This document shows, piece by piece, positions 1 to 8,295 of a stretch of 64,000 bases of DNA. The stretch lies in contig DJTE01000001.1 in assembly GCA_002439165.1 (NCBI GenBank), positions 1 to 64,000 of the forward strand, in the 5' to 3' direction. Origin of the DNA: Chryseobacterium indologenes. GTDB taxonomy: Bacteria; Bacteroidota; Bacteroidia; Flavobacteriales; Weeksellaceae. The translations under genes were made by a program, and so were the position numbers. The stretch's first letter is position 1. The number at the start of each line of letters is the position of its first letter. The notes beneath the pieces are model-generated. The model was given only the letters and a program-made list of their open reading frames with translations, was not told the origin of the DNA and did not search any database.

Positions 1-81
1 ACAACTTTTGCGCTTGATCCATTATTTCCGTTCATAGAACATAATTAGATTAAGATACATTCAAATAGGTTAAAATATTTC

Positions 82-102
82 AAGTCGGGAACAAAGTCGG
101 GA
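82..102. repeat. 12-bp-period direct repeat left of tRNA-Gln
   Basis: The 9-mer AAGTCGGGA occurs at 82-90 and again at 94-102. It lies just beyond the tRNA terminator. Short direct repeats beside a tRNA 3' end can be integrase arm sites, but only 114 bases are visible here, so this is recorded as a repeat of unknown meaning. Confidence 0.4.
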
Positions 103-114
103 GTAAAAAAATAA

Positions 115-148
115 AAAACCTTGAAAATCAATCGATTAACAAGGTTTT
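115..148 (-). terminator. Rho-independent terminator of tRNA-Gln
   Basis: AAAACCTTG (115-123) pairs with CAAGGTTTT (140-148) around a 16-nt loop. Read leftward it is followed by a T-rich tract (complement of 103-118). It lies directly after the 3' end of the leftward tRNA. Confidence 0.75.
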
Positions 149-151
149 ATG

Positions 152-222
152 TAGACCCACAGGGATTCGAACCCCAGATGACTGAACCAAAATCAGTAGT
201 GTTACCGCTACACCATGGGTCT
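152..222 (-). tRNA. tRNA-Gln (anticodon TTG)
   Basis: Read on the minus strand, the acceptor arms AGACCCA (222-216) and TGGGTCT (159-153) pair over 7 bp. The D arm is GTGT/ACAC. The anticodon stem ACTGA/TCAGT encloses the loop TTTTGGT, which gives anticodon TTG (Gln). The T arm contains TTCGAAT. The discriminator base is A (152), CCA is not encoded, and the length is 71 nt. It has its own promoter at 241-270 and a terminator at 115-148, so it is a single-gene transcription unit. Confidence 0.95.
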
Positions 223-240
223 TTGTTTATTTCAGTGGTG

Positions 241-270
241 CAAATTTACAGCTTTTTTCTTTAGATACAA
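241..270 (-). promoter_or_regulatory. Bacteroidota-type promoter of tRNA-Gln
   Basis: On the minus strand, TTG (270-268), a 19-nt spacer, then TAAATTTG (248-241) match the flavobacterial consensus TTG-N17-23-TANNTTTG. The tRNA 5' end is 18 nt downstream of the -7 box. Confidence 0.75.
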
Positions 271-322
271 GAACTTTTTAAACTTTTTTTTAAATTTACT
301 GTTCTGTTTATTCAATGAAAAT

Positions 323-1345
323 ATGCTGATAGACTTCAATAATCTCAATATTAATAATTTATCCCCGGAAACGGAATTTGAACAAAAAGTCAAAAAATTT
401 CTGGAAGAATGGTTTTCGGATAGGGAGACTGTCAATGTACAGACTTCCGGCTCTACGGGGCAACCTAAAATTTTCGGAATAGAAAAAAAGAGAATGCTCA
501 GTTCTGCCGTGATGACCTGTAATTTCTTAGGATTAAAAAATGGGGATAAAGCTTTACTCTGCCTTCCTGTGGAATATATTTCCGGAAAAATGATGCTGGT
601 ACGTTCTTTAGAGAGAAAACTGAAACTGCTGACAGCAGCTCCGTCTTTAAATCCGGCTGAAAACTTAGCGCAGGAAATAGATTTCTGTGCCATGACTCCG
701 CTCCAGGTGGAAAACTCTCTGGATAAGCTGCATCTGATCAAAAACCTGATCATAGGAGGGGCCGCTGTTTCGGAATCGCTGAAGAAGAAGATCCGTGAAA
801 AAGCTGATACAGGCAGGATATTTGAAACCTATGGAATGTCTGAAACCCTTTCTCATATTGCTTTGAAACAGATTGTACCGGTTTCGGAAGATTATTTTAC
901 AGTCTTTGAAAAGGTATCAATATCAAAAGACGAAAGAGGATGCCTGAAGATCTCTGCTCCTGAACTGACTCCGGAGATTCTTCAGACCAATGATCTGGTA
1001 GACATTAAAAATGAAAAACAGTTTAAGTTTTTAGGAAGAATAGATTATGTCATCAATTCAGGAGGAGCAAAAATATTCCCGGAAATACTGGAAGCTTTAG
1101 TGAAAAAAGAAATTCCGAATGAATGTGTCTTTTTAGGGTTGAAAGATGAAAGTCTGGGACAGAAGCTGACCCTGGTGATAGAAGGTGAAGAATCGGAAGA
1201 ACTGATCAGGAAAATTTCAGAAATTCCTTTTGAGAAAAATTTTCACAGACCCAAAGAAATTATTTTTATCAGGCAGATTCCCAGAACCCCGAATGGTAAG
1301 GTTAACAGGATTGAACTTCTGCAAATAACGGAGCAAAACAGTTAG
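323..1345 (+). CDS. menE: o-succinylbenzoate-CoA ligase-like AMP-binding protein (MenE)
   Basis: A member of the ANL (acyl-CoA synthetase) superfamily that most resembles MenE, which activates o-succinylbenzoate to its CoA ester in menaquinone synthesis in the cytosol. Seen in the 340-residue sequence: phosphate loop TSGSTGQPK (41-49), YGMSE (170-174), GRID and NSGGAK (238-250), and the C-terminal PNGKVNR with the adenylation lysine (about 324-330). It is shorter than classical MenE (450-500 aa) and lacks most of the N-terminal subdomain, which is usual for Bacteroidota. The ATG at 323 was chosen because an in-frame ATG at 215 lies inside the tRNA. arfB follows after 28 bp, so the two are probably cotranscribed. 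No other men gene is in the window. Another small acyl-CoA ligase activity is possible but less likely. Confidence 0.8.
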   Translation: MLIDFNNLNINNLSPETEFEQKVKKFLEEWFSDRETVNVQTSGSTGQPKIFGIEKKRMLSSAVMTCNFLGLKNGDKALLCLPVEYISGKMMLVRSLERKLKLLTAAPSLNPAENLAQEIDFCAMTPLQVENSLDKLHLIKNLIIGGAAVSESLKKKIREKADTGRIFETYGMSETLSHIALKQIVPVSEDYFTVFEKVSISKDERGCLKISAPELTPEILQTNDLVDIKNEKQFKFLGRIDYVINSGGAKIFPEILEALVKKEIPNECVFLGLKDESLGQKLTLVIEGEESEELIRKISEIPFEKNFHRPKEIIFIRQIPRTPNGKVNRIELLQITEQNS

Positions 1346-1373
1346 TCTCTTTTAAAATCATGATCTCAGAAAA

Positions 1374-1766
1374 ATGAAAGACTTTTCAAAAGAACTCAGT
1401 TTCAGAACCTCGCGCAGCAGCGGAGCCGGAGGGCAGAATGTAAATAAAGTGGAAACCGCGGTTACCGTTCTGTGGAACGTTGCAGATTCGGATCTTTTTA
1501 ATGATGACCAGAAAGAAATGATTCAGCAAAAGCTCAGGAACAGGATCAATGCAGACGGTTTATTATTTCTTACGGTTTCTGAAAGCAGGACCCAGCTGAT
1601 GAACAAAAATAAAGCGATCGGAAAAATAACAGATCTGGTAAATAAAGCCCTGATCGTTCCTAAAAAAAGAACGGCGACAAAGCCTTCCAGAGCTCAGAAG
1701 CAGAAAAGACTGGATACCAAGAAAAAGCTTTCGGATAAAAAAGAGAACAGACGCTTTAAATTTTAA
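1374..1766 (+). CDS. arfB: ArfB-like peptidyl-tRNA hydrolase (ribosome rescue)
   Basis: This is a class I release-factor-like domain with the catalytic GGQ at residues 19-21 (context GAGGQNVNKVET). There is no stop-codon-recognition domain, and the C-terminal tail is very basic (about residues 100-130, rich in K and R). That tail is how the ArfB/YaeJ family senses an empty mRNA channel on stalled ribosomes, after which GGQ hydrolyses the peptidyl-tRNA. At 130 residues it is typical of the family. It follows menE by 28 bp on the same strand. Confidence 0.9.
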   Translation: MKDFSKELSFRTSRSSGAGGQNVNKVETAVTVLWNVADSDLFNDDQKEMIQQKLRNRINADGLLFLTVSESRTQLMNKNKAIGKITDLVNKALIVPKKRTATKPSRAQKQKRLDTKKKLSDKKENRRFKF

Positions 1767-1796
1767 TTGCACCTGTGCCCGAAAGTATTATTTTTG
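1767..1796 (+). promoter_or_regulatory. Promoter of the 1813 outer-membrane protein gene
   Basis: TTG (1767-1769), a 19-nt spacer, then TATTTTTG (1789-1796) match the Bacteroidota consensus. The -33 element starts on the base directly after the arfB stop codon. Confidence 0.65.
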
Positions 1797-1812
1797 TTGA
1801 AAACTTTTAATC

Positions 1813-2457
1813 ATGATAAAAAAAATCATCCTGTCAGGAGTTATTTTGAGCTCTTTAATGTCTTTTGCCCAGGAAAAAATAACCATAATGCCTGCTCTGG
1901 GATTCGGATGGAGAGTGGCTGAAACGGCTTCCGGTCTTTCAAAAGAAGAAAAAGATTACATAAAAGGATTGAAAAGCGGAATGAATTTTGAAATTGCCGC
2001 CTATTATAATGCAAAAAATATCGGAATCGGGGCCAAATTTTCCAATTACAGTGCAACCAGCAATGGTATACTCCGCGGAAATAATATCAACGGGCAGCCC
2101 GTTTATGTATCGGTCAATACAAAAGATAATATCACATTCTTCGGTCCTTCCGTTATGTTTTCCAATCATACTAAACCTACAAAGCACAAAATTGCTGCCG
2201 ATGTATCACTCGGGGTAATCAGTTACACTACAAAAACAGGTTCTGTAAAAGGTACAGGTTCTACTTTTGGGATGGAAGTAGGGGCAGGATATCAGTATGC
2301 TCTTACCAAAAACGTGATGATAGGACCTAAACTCAGTGCTACGGCAGGCACACTGAATAAAATGAGCTATAACGGGCAGACCGTTAAATTTGCAGATGAC
2401 CAGAAAGAAGGGCTTGCCAGAGTTTCTCTAAGTGCGGTAGCCGTATTCCGATTTTAA
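1813..2457 (+). CDS. Small outer-membrane beta-barrel protein, unknown role
   Basis: The 214-residue protein begins with a signal peptide (KKIILSGVILSSLMSFAQ, cleavage after about residue 20). Alternating Gly/aromatic strands follow (for example PALGFGWRVAE and GMEVGAGYQYALTKNVMIGPK), and the chain ends in F-R-F, a C-terminal aromatic typical of proteins assembled by the BAM complex. The strand count fits a porin-like barrel of roughly eight strands (PF13568/OmpW-like fold). No catalytic motif is visible and the cargo or ligand is unknown. It has its own promoter at 1767-1796. Confidence 0.7.
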   Translation: MIKKIILSGVILSSLMSFAQEKITIMPALGFGWRVAETASGLSKEEKDYIKGLKSGMNFEIAAYYNAKNIGIGAKFSNYSATSNGILRGNNINGQPVYVSVNTKDNITFFGPSVMFSNHTKPTKHKIAADVSLGVISYTTKTGSVKGTGSTFGMEVGAGYQYALTKNVMIGPKLSATAGTLNKMSYNGQTVKFADDQKEGLARVSLSAVAVFRF

Positions 2458-2765
2458 GTCCTATATTTGTAAGGAAAGGATATTAAAACAATTATATAAT
2501 GACAGCAACAGTCTTTTTATCTGCGATACGCCGGCAATCAGGATTGTTGCTGTCATTACTTTATCTGCATACCGATTCTTTTCTGAAAAGTTCCAAGGAC
2601 TTTATCAGTTAGGCCCTGTCAGGATCCAGGACAGGGAAATATTTCAGAATTCAGTTTATTTACCATTTATTTTTGCGGTTTTCTACGGGAAAGGCTTTCG
2701 GGTTTGTATTCCTGCATTGGATCATAAAGAATAGCTGCATCATCTCATTTAAAAAAAGAATAAAA
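2458..2765. other. 308-bp gap with two hairpins and a possible micro-ORF
   Basis: A perfect 13-bp inverted repeat lies at 2498-2510 and 2545-2557 (loop 34 nt). A 7-bp hairpin, CCCTGTC/GACAGGG, lies at 2614-2636. TATATTTG at 2462-2469 matches a -7 box. An ATG at 2499 opens 37 codons ending at TAG near 2610, but its first codons lie in the inverted repeat, so a structured RNA is an equally good reading. A second -7-like box, TATTTTTG at 2668-2675, probably serves the next gene. Confidence 0.4.
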
Positions 2766-3146
2766 ATGTCTGATCATATTACAGTGACCACCGGAATATA
2801 CGATGCTATTAAAGATACCCTGAGAAGAAAGAAAGTAACAGCGGAAGAAGAAAAGAGGCTTTCAGGAGAATTAAGGAAAGCCAGGCAGGTTCTCAGAAGA
2901 GATCTGCCGGAAGATGTTGTGACCGTAGAAAGAAAAGTAACACTGAAAGACCATACCCTGGATTTTGAGCATGAATATATTTTCGTTTCTTCAGCTAAGG
3001 CAAAACCTGGAAAAAATAAGTATTCCATACTTTCGGATATTGCCCTTGCCGTAGTGGGGTATAAAGTAGGAGATATCATCAGCTGGCCTTTCAGAGACGG
3101 TGAACGGAAAATAGAAATCCTGAAAGTAGAGCCCTGGAACGGATAA
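2766..3146 (+). CDS. GreA/GreB-family (Rnk-like) transcription factor
   Basis: The 126-residue protein has a short charged N-terminal helical region (about residues 8-45) and a C-terminal FKBP-like GreA/GreB domain (about 50-126; note ILSDIALAVVGYKVGDIISWPF). True GreA has a coiled coil of about 75 residues that reaches into the RNA polymerase secondary channel. Here the coil is much shorter, so the protein resembles Rnk or other Gre-fold proteins that bind polymerase without full transcript-cleavage activity. ATG 2766 was preferred to the TTG at 2673, which overlaps the -7 box. A terminator follows at 3185. Confidence 0.75.
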   Translation: MSDHITVTTGIYDAIKDTLRRKKVTAEEEKRLSGELRKARQVLRRDLPEDVVTVERKVTLKDHTLDFEHEYIFVSSAKAKPGKNKYSILSDIALAVVGYKVGDIISWPFRDGERKIEILKVEPWNG

Positions 3147-3184
3147 ACTTTCTGTTGATTAGTGCTAAAAGAGAATATTGGCAG

Positions 3185-3216
3185 AAGTGCAGCTCATTTC
3201 GGGCTGCACTTTTTAT
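3185..3216 (+). terminator. Terminator after the GreA/GreB-like gene
   Basis: AAGTGCAGC (3185-3193) pairs perfectly with GCTGCACTT (3203-3211) around a 9-nt loop, followed by T residues. Confidence 0.8.
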
Positions 3217-3325
3217 TTCTGTGGCTTCCGACTGTCTTTTACTTCAGGATCAACGTAAAATTCAGATTAAAAATCTATATCATTACCGGATTGAAAAGTT
3301 TTCACCGGTCAGAAAATATCATCCT

Positions 3326-4114
3326 TTATTTTGAAATCCGTTTTTTGAAATCATAAAAGCTGGCTGATGATTTGATTTTTCTTTCCCTCGTAAAAAGCAT
3401 TTTCATATATCCTAAGAAAGACGGAATTAGAAGGGTGACAAAAAGACTGCAGATTCCCAATACCCAGATCGGAAGGTCATCTCTTTTTCCCTGAAAATAC
3501 TCCCAGATTACCCAGGACAGAATACCTATGAAAAAAAGCATACCTCCCGGAAAAACTAAATAAACTACAAACCCAATTCCTGTACGGAGAACAACGGAAG
3601 TATCCCATCCTAAGGAATATAGGGTGATCCAGGCCATTGCCAGACCGAGAATAAACAGAAAGAGCGCCACAATAAAGACAATAAGTTTTTGGGTTCCGAA
3701 ACTTAGGTTAGTTACATTGTGATCCCCGTTTTTATAGCTGATGGTAATGGTTTCCCCAATTTTTACAGGATGGCTGCTTCCATAGTTCAGAGGTTTTCTG
3801 ATCAGTTGATTCCGGTCATTTTTAAACTCAACCACCGCGGTATAAGTATTATCCCCGTCACTGGAATCCATGATTTCATGGGCTATTACTTTAGCTTCAT
3901 ATTTCGGTCCGGAGAAAAAACGGATAACAGGTGAAACGGCAATTGATACCAACCCGAAAAACAGGGTAGAGACAACATACACTACAATCGCAGGATAAAT
4001 AAAAGAAACAGCGGATACCGGTGTTCCTCCGTTTTGCGACCTCCTTTTTCTGTAATTGGCCAGAAGGATAAAAGCTGTAAAAATAAGGGGTGCCCACAGT
4101 ATAAATTTTCCCAT
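3326..4114 (-). CDS. DUF3592-type membrane protein
   Basis: The 262-residue protein is the last gene of the leftward cluster that starts at 6139. An N-terminal membrane segment is followed by a soluble beta-rich stretch (about residues 75-140; AKVIAHEIMDSSDG and KPLNYGSSHPVKIGETITISY) that reads like DUF3592, then three or more hydrophobic helices. Function is unknown. DUF3592 proteins are usually membrane proteins with an extracytoplasmic beta domain. It is 9 bp from the upstream gene and so is cotranscribed with LemA and the GIDE-domain protein. Confidence 0.65.
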   Translation of the reverse strand: MGKFILWAPLIFTAFILLANYRKRRSQNGGTPVSAVSFIYPAIVVYVVSTLFFGLVSIAVSPVIRFFSGPKYEAKVIAHEIMDSSDGDNTYTAVVEFKNDRNQLIRKPLNYGSSHPVKIGETITISYKNGDHNVTNLSFGTQKLIVFIVALFLFILGLAMAWITLYSLGWDTSVVLRTGIGFVVYLVFPGGMLFFIGILSWVIWEYFQGKRDDLPIWVLGICSLFVTLLIPSFLGYMKMLFTRERKIKSSASFYDFKKRISK

Positions 4115-4123
4115 AGTCCTATT

Positions 4124-4480
4124 TTAATAATTTTGTCTGTCTTTTAATTGAGAAGCCTCTTTGATAAAATTAATGGTATCTTCTGTGTTGAATAAAGTAA
4201 AAACAGTTACACACATCAGAATCGCCAGATAAATCAATGCTAACTTCAGTTTTTCAAAATCTGCAAAAGCCGAGAAAAAGACAAAAGGAATCAGCAGAAT
4301 TATGGAAAGTCCGAAAGTGAGAATGATAAACCTCAGGATTTTTCTGATGAATGTAATCTTTTTAAAAATACCGTAGAGTACAAACAGTCCTATTGTAAAT
4401 ACCGGAAAGCCGATCGCCAGGCTTCCGAAAAATTTCCGGGAGTTGATAAAATCTCCAAAAATTCCTAAGTCGATTTCCAT
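4124..4480 (-). CDS. Small membrane protein of the GIDE-LemA cluster
   Basis: The 118-residue protein has at least three hydrophobic helices (about residues 18-38, 48-68 and 78-98) and no recognised domain. It starts 2 bp after the LemA stop and ends 9 bp before the DUF3592 gene, so it is almost certainly translated from the same transcript. A structural partner of the cluster is the simplest inference. Confidence 0.65.
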   Translation of the reverse strand: MEIDLGIFGDFINSRKFFGSLAIGFPVFTIGLFVLYGIFKKITFIRKILRFIILTFGLSIILLIPFVFFSAFADFEKLKLALIYLAILMCVTVFTLFNTEDTINFIKEASQLKDRQNY

Positions 4481-4482
4481 AA

Positions 4483-5043
4483 TTATAGTTTTGTAACGTT
4501 ATTCTGTTTCTCCTCATCTGAAAACTCAAGCATTTCTTTTTTCCGGTAATTCATGATTTTCGCGAAAATAATGTCAGGAAAAGTTTCAATTCCGGTATTG
4601 TAAAGATTTACCGATTCATTGAAATAAACCCTCCGGTGTGCAATAATCTCCTCCAGATCGGTGAGTCTTTTCTGAAGCTCAAGATAAGACCGGTTTGACT
4701 TTATTTCAGGATAATTTTCAACAGTAAGCATCAATGATTTCAGTTTTCCGTCCATACGCTCTGCGGTCTTTATTTTTTCATGGACCTGATAGGTTCCGAG
4801 ATATTGGGAACGCAGGCTGACAAGCTCTTTAAGAACTGTATTTTCATGCAGAGCTGTTGCTTTTACAACACGAACCAGATTGGGAATTTCATCTGCGCGC
4901 TGCTTCAGGATCACCTCTATATTGGCAAAAGCTTTTTGTGAATTGTTGTTCAGGATAACCAGCCGGTTGTAGGTATTGATTAAAAAAGTAACCAGACCCA
5001 CAACGACAATAATGCTGATAAAAAGAGGGATAAGCGCAATCAT
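4483..5043 (-). CDS. LemA family protein
   Basis: The 186-residue protein has an N-terminal membrane anchor (PLFISIIVVVGLVTFLINTYN) and then the helical LemA core: NRLVILNNNSQKAFANIEV, KQRADEIPNLVRVVKA, and a C-terminal NYPEIKSNRSYLELQKRL and YNTGIETFPDIIF. LemA proteins are membrane-tethered alpha-helical bundles of unclear function. ATG 5043 was chosen over the longer frame (5181) because the longer start would overlap the upstream gene by 128 bp and would add residues before the anchor. It lies 10 bp after the GIDE-domain gene. Confidence 0.88.
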   Translation of the reverse strand: MIALIPLFISIIVVVGLVTFLINTYNRLVILNNNSQKAFANIEVILKQRADEIPNLVRVVKATALHENTVLKELVSLRSQYLGTYQVHEKIKTAERMDGKLKSLMLTVENYPEIKSNRSYLELQKRLTDLEEIIAHRRVYFNESVNLYNTGIETFPDIIFAKIMNYRKKEMLEFSDEEKQNNVTKL

Positions 5044-5053
5044 AACCAGTCTG

Positions 5054-6139
5054 TTAAGGATTGAATATGTCTTTAAAAGGATTGGCCTGAAAAGCTTCTT
5101 TCCGGTTTTTCTGCTCGAAAATGATTTTACTTCCGCTTGTTCTGACGGGAGTAAAAATAATAATAGCCGCAAGAACGGCAATGCATGCCAGTGTGGTAAG
5201 TGCTCTTAGCTTTAAAGGTCTCCATTTATTAGCGAAATTAACCATATCCAAAGGAGCAATTCCGAAAACCTTTCTCCCTTCATCAAAACGGAAAATAGTA
5301 TGGGAGTCTTCATAAAAAGCCTGCCCGATCAGAAGAAAATCCGTTTTTTCATCAATGATGAACTCCTGATACCGCCTGTTTCCCGCTTCCCGGGAATGAG
5401 CAGGTAAAAAGCTGATCCACTCCAACCGGTCGGGAACCACTTCTATTTTACCTGTTTTATCTTCAATATAAAATCTTTTGATCCTGGTTTCCCTTGAAAT
5501 TTCGTGATATGAAGTGGAGGTCCTGCCATCGTCATCCCGTGTCGTACGGATTTCGTCAACGGTATAAATATAACCTACACATGAAGTATCTGTATCCGGA
5601 GAAATGACCGGCTCCATAGCTTTTGCTTTTCCCGAAATCTCAGTAAGTCCCATTGCAACACTTTTTACAGTGGAAGTCGGAAGAGTTCTCTGGTAAAAAT
5701 AAAACCGGTTCTTGGTGTTGGGCAGAATGGAACTTAAAATAATCAGGAAAAAGATAAAGAACACAAAATAAACCCCGAAATAAAAGAAAGCAAGATAAGA
5801 CAGGAGAATCAGAAATCCGCCGCCCACGATCTTCCACACCGGTTTATTCTTTTTTCTCTGCTCCCTGAAAGATTCAATTCCGGACTGTACACCGTTCTTA
5901 ATCATTCCGATGATACCCAGAACGAAAACGGAAAGAAATAACCCGATGAAAATAATTCCGGATTCTTTCCGGAAAAACAGAAATGCGGCGCCTAAAATAA
6001 CGGGATCTATGATAAACATGATCCAGCCCGGCCTTAATTTCAGATTAAAAATTCCCGATAAGATAAAAGTATGAAATAATGCAATCCCTAAACTGAACAG
6101 CAGCAAAAAGGGAAATATTTCAGCAGGTATTTCAAACAT
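5054..6139 (-). CDS. GIDE-domain membrane protein
   Basis: This 361-residue protein is the first gene of the cluster. Four or so hydrophobic helices lie in residues 8-136. A cytosolic or periplasmic GIDE domain follows (about 153-310: KSVAMGLTEISGKAKAME, then CVGYIYTVDEIRTT, RFYIEDKTGKIEVVP and EFIIDEKTDFLLIGQA), then a further transmembrane helix (313-332). GIDE is the domain that flanks the RING in mitochondrial MUL1/GIDE E3 ligases. Bacterial proteins such as this have no RING. A -7 box TATATTTG (minus strand, 6164-6157) lies just upstream. Pairing with LemA suggests a common membrane complex. Confidence 0.75.
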   Translation of the reverse strand: MFEIPAEIFPFLLLFSLGIALFHTFILSGIFNLKLRPGWIMFIIDPVILGAAFLFFRKESGIIFIGLFLSVFVLGIIGMIKNGVQSGIESFREQRKKNKPVWKIVGGGFLILLSYLAFFYFGVYFVFFIFFLIILSSILPNTKNRFYFYQRTLPTSTVKSVAMGLTEISGKAKAMEPVISPDTDTSCVGYIYTVDEIRTTRDDDGRTSTSYHEISRETRIKRFYIEDKTGKIEVVPDRLEWISFLPAHSREAGNRRYQEFIIDEKTDFLLIGQAFYEDSHTIFRFDEGRKVFGIAPLDMVNFANKWRPLKLRALTTLACIAVLAAIIIFTPVRTSGSKIIFEQKNRKEAFQANPFKDIFNP

Positions 6140-6235
6140 GATCTGATGTTTTTATCCAAATATAATAAACTCTTTTAAATCACAGAAAAACCGAAAAGTA
6201 AAAGATGGAAAAGTTTCAGGATCTGTTTAAATTTT

Positions 6236-6279
6236 TTGTCACGGATACACGAATGCTTTTACTCATATATCCGTGGCAA
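6236..6279. repeat. Inverted repeat of the CACGGAT/CACGAAT dispersed type
   Basis: CACGGATA (6240-6247) and TATCCGTG (6268-6275) form an 8-bp inverted repeat around ACACGAATG. Related words (cacgaat, gaatccgtgg, ttcgtggcaa) recur near 24765, 28935 and 31015, always between genes. Confidence 0.45.
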
Positions 6280-6367
6280 GATTTAAAAAAAATATCGGAG
6301 ATAGAGTTCCATGAAACATACATTTGTACAACCGGGTTCTCCAATATCATAATAACCCACAAAAAAA

Positions 6368-6391
6368 AGACTGCTTCATATGAAACAGTCT
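6368..6391 (-). terminator. Terminator of htpG
   Basis: On the minus strand AGACTG-T-TTCAT pairs with ATGAA-G-CAGTCT, followed by eight or more T residues (complement of 6361-6368). It lies 9 bp past the htpG stop codon. Confidence 0.85.
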
Positions 6392-6399
6392 CGTGTGTA

Positions 6400-8295
6400 T
6401 TATTTTTCAAGTTGCTTATAGCTCCTCTGTATAAAATCTGTCAGGTCTTTTCCTTTCAGCAGGTTTTGTGAAAGTTTAGCGAGATCAAGGGCATATCTGA
6501 TCAGGGTTTCCTTTTCTTCAGCGTTTTCGGTCTTTAAGATCTGGCTGGAAAGTTCACTGTTGGAGTTCACCACCAGGTTATACATTTCCGGGAAACCGCC
6601 CATTCCGAACATGCCGCCACCGCCTGTTGCCTGCATATCTTTCATTCTTCTCATGAATTCCGGCTGGGTAATGGTAAACGGAGCATCAGTACTGTCAAGG
6701 TCTTCAAGCTGAACCGTGAATTTCGCATCTTTTACAGCCTCTTCAATATTGGTCTTTAAAGTTTCTTTTTCAGTTTCGTTCAGTTTTGATATAACAGGTT
6801 CGTCTTTTTTGATGAGGTTGTTGATATGGTCTGCATCTACTCTGGCAAAAGAAATCTTCTCTTTCGAGGTTTCCAGTTTCTGGATTACGTGAGGAATAAT
6901 CGGGGAATCCAGAAGGAGAACTTCATAGCCTTTATCTCTTGCAGACTGGATATAGCTGTGCTGTTCATCCGCATTGGTTGCATAAAGAATAACCAGTTTA
7001 TCATCCTTATCAGTCTGTGAAGGTTTAATTTTTTCAACCAGTTCGTCCCACAGGAAGTATTTTCCGTCTGTTGTAGGATATAATGTGAATTTATCTGCTT
7101 TTTCGGAGAATTTTTCTTCTGTAATGATCCCGTACTCAATCACGATTTTAATGTCGTTCCATTTTTTCTCATAATCTTCGCGGTTTTCGTTGATCAGGGA
7201 AGCCATTTTATCGGCTACTTTTTTGGTAATGTAAGAAGAGATTTTCTTTACGGCACCATCTGCCTGAAGGTAAGAACGGGAAACATTCAGCGGGATATCC
7301 GGAGAATCGATAACTCCTCTCAGAAGCATCAGGAAGTCAGGAACAATACCTTTTACTTCGTCTGTTACAAATACCTGGTTCTGGTAAAGCTGGATCTTAT
7401 CCTTTTCAATATTTAAATTGTTGCTCAGTTTTGGGAAAAACAGAACTCCGGTAAGGTTGAACGGATAATCTACATTCAGGTGAATATGAAATAATGGTTC
7501 TTCAAACTGCATAGGATACAGCTCGTGGTAGAACTTCATATAGTCCTCGTTGGTGAGTTCACTAGGAGCAATCGTCCAAGCCGGCGTAGGATTGTTGATG
7601 ATATTATCTACCTCTTCTGTTTCTGCAACCGCATCTTCAGGAGCGTCTTCAGGTAACGGAAGGGTATGGGTTTTCGTTCCGAATTTGATAGGGACAGGCA
7701 TGAATTTATTATACTTCAGCAGCAGTTCACGGATTTTTCCCTCTTCCAGAAACTCTACGGAATCTTCTGCAATGTGAAGAATGATTTCCGTTCCCCTTTC
7801 TGTTTTATCAGCCGTTTCTTCAAGAGTAAACTCAGGGCTTCCGTCACAGATCCATCTTACGGCAGGTTCATCTTTGTAGGATTTGGTAAGGATTTCTACT
7901 TTTTCAGCTACCATAAACGCAGAATAGAATCCAAGCCCGAAGTGTCCGATGATCCCTGAATCTTTTGCAGTGTCTTTATATTTTTCCAGAAACTCTTCTG
8001 CCCCGGAAAAAGCCACCTGATTGATGTATTTTTCAACCTCTTCTCCGGTCATCCCGATTCCCTGATCGATAATGTGTAATGTTTTACGGTCTTTATCGAT
8101 CTTTACTTCAATCTTCGGACTTCCGTATTCTACTTTAGCTTCCCCGATACCTGTCAGGTGCTTTAATTTCAGCGTTGCATCCGTTGCATTGGAGATCAAT
8201 TCTCTTAAGAATATTTCGTGGTCACTGTAAAGAAATTTTTTGATAAGCGGGAAAATGTTTTCCACAGATACATTGATATTTCCTTTAGTCATCAT
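6400..8295 (-). CDS. htpG: Molecular chaperone HtpG (bacterial Hsp90)
   Basis: The 631-residue cytosolic chaperone is a dimeric ATPase that remodels late folding intermediates. The GHKL ATP site is clear: RELISNATDA (about residues 32-41) with the catalytic Glu and Asn, DQGIGM (about 78-83), and GHFGLGFYSAF (about 117-127). The middle domain follows, and the C-terminal dimerisation region contains a Gly/Met-rich loop (ATGGGGMFGMGG, near residue 560). The length is usual for Bacteroidota HtpG. Two ATG codons stand in tandem (8295 and 8292). It is monocistronic, with its terminator at 6368-6391. Confidence 0.97.
   Translation of the reverse strand: MMTKGNINVSVENIFPLIKKFLYSDHEIFLRELISNATDATLKLKHLTGIGEAKVEYGSPKIEVKIDKDRKTLHIIDQGIGMTGEEVEKYINQVAFSGAEEFLEKYKDTAKDSGIIGHFGLGFYSAFMVAEKVEILTKSYKDEPAVRWICDGSPEFTLEETADKTERGTEIILHIAEDSVEFLEEGKIRELLLKYNKFMPVPIKFGTKTHTLPLPEDAPEDAVAETEEVDNIINNPTPAWTIAPSELTNEDYMKFYHELYPMQFEEPLFHIHLNVDYPFNLTGVLFFPKLSNNLNIEKDKIQLYQNQVFVTDEVKGIVPDFLMLLRGVIDSPDIPLNVSRSYLQADGAVKKISSYITKKVADKMASLINENREDYEKKWNDIKIVIEYGIITEEKFSEKADKFTLYPTTDGKYFLWDELVEKIKPSQTDKDDKLVILYATNADEQHSYIQSARDKGYEVLLLDSPIIPHVIQKLETSKEKISFARVDADHINNLIKKDEPVISKLNETEKETLKTNIEEAVKDAKFTVQLEDLDSTDAPFTITQPEFMRRMKDMQATGGGGMFGMGGFPEMYNLVVNSNSELSSQILKTENAEEKETLIRYALDLAKLSQNLLKGKDLTDFIQRSYKQLEK

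Noticed and set aside
3162..3356. 64-codon frame on the plus strand
   Set aside because: It contains the terminator hairpin at 3185-3211, and its composition is that of a gap.
6205..6471. 88-codon frame on the plus strand
   Set aside because: It contains the htpG terminator and overlaps the 3' end of htpG; no recognisable protein.
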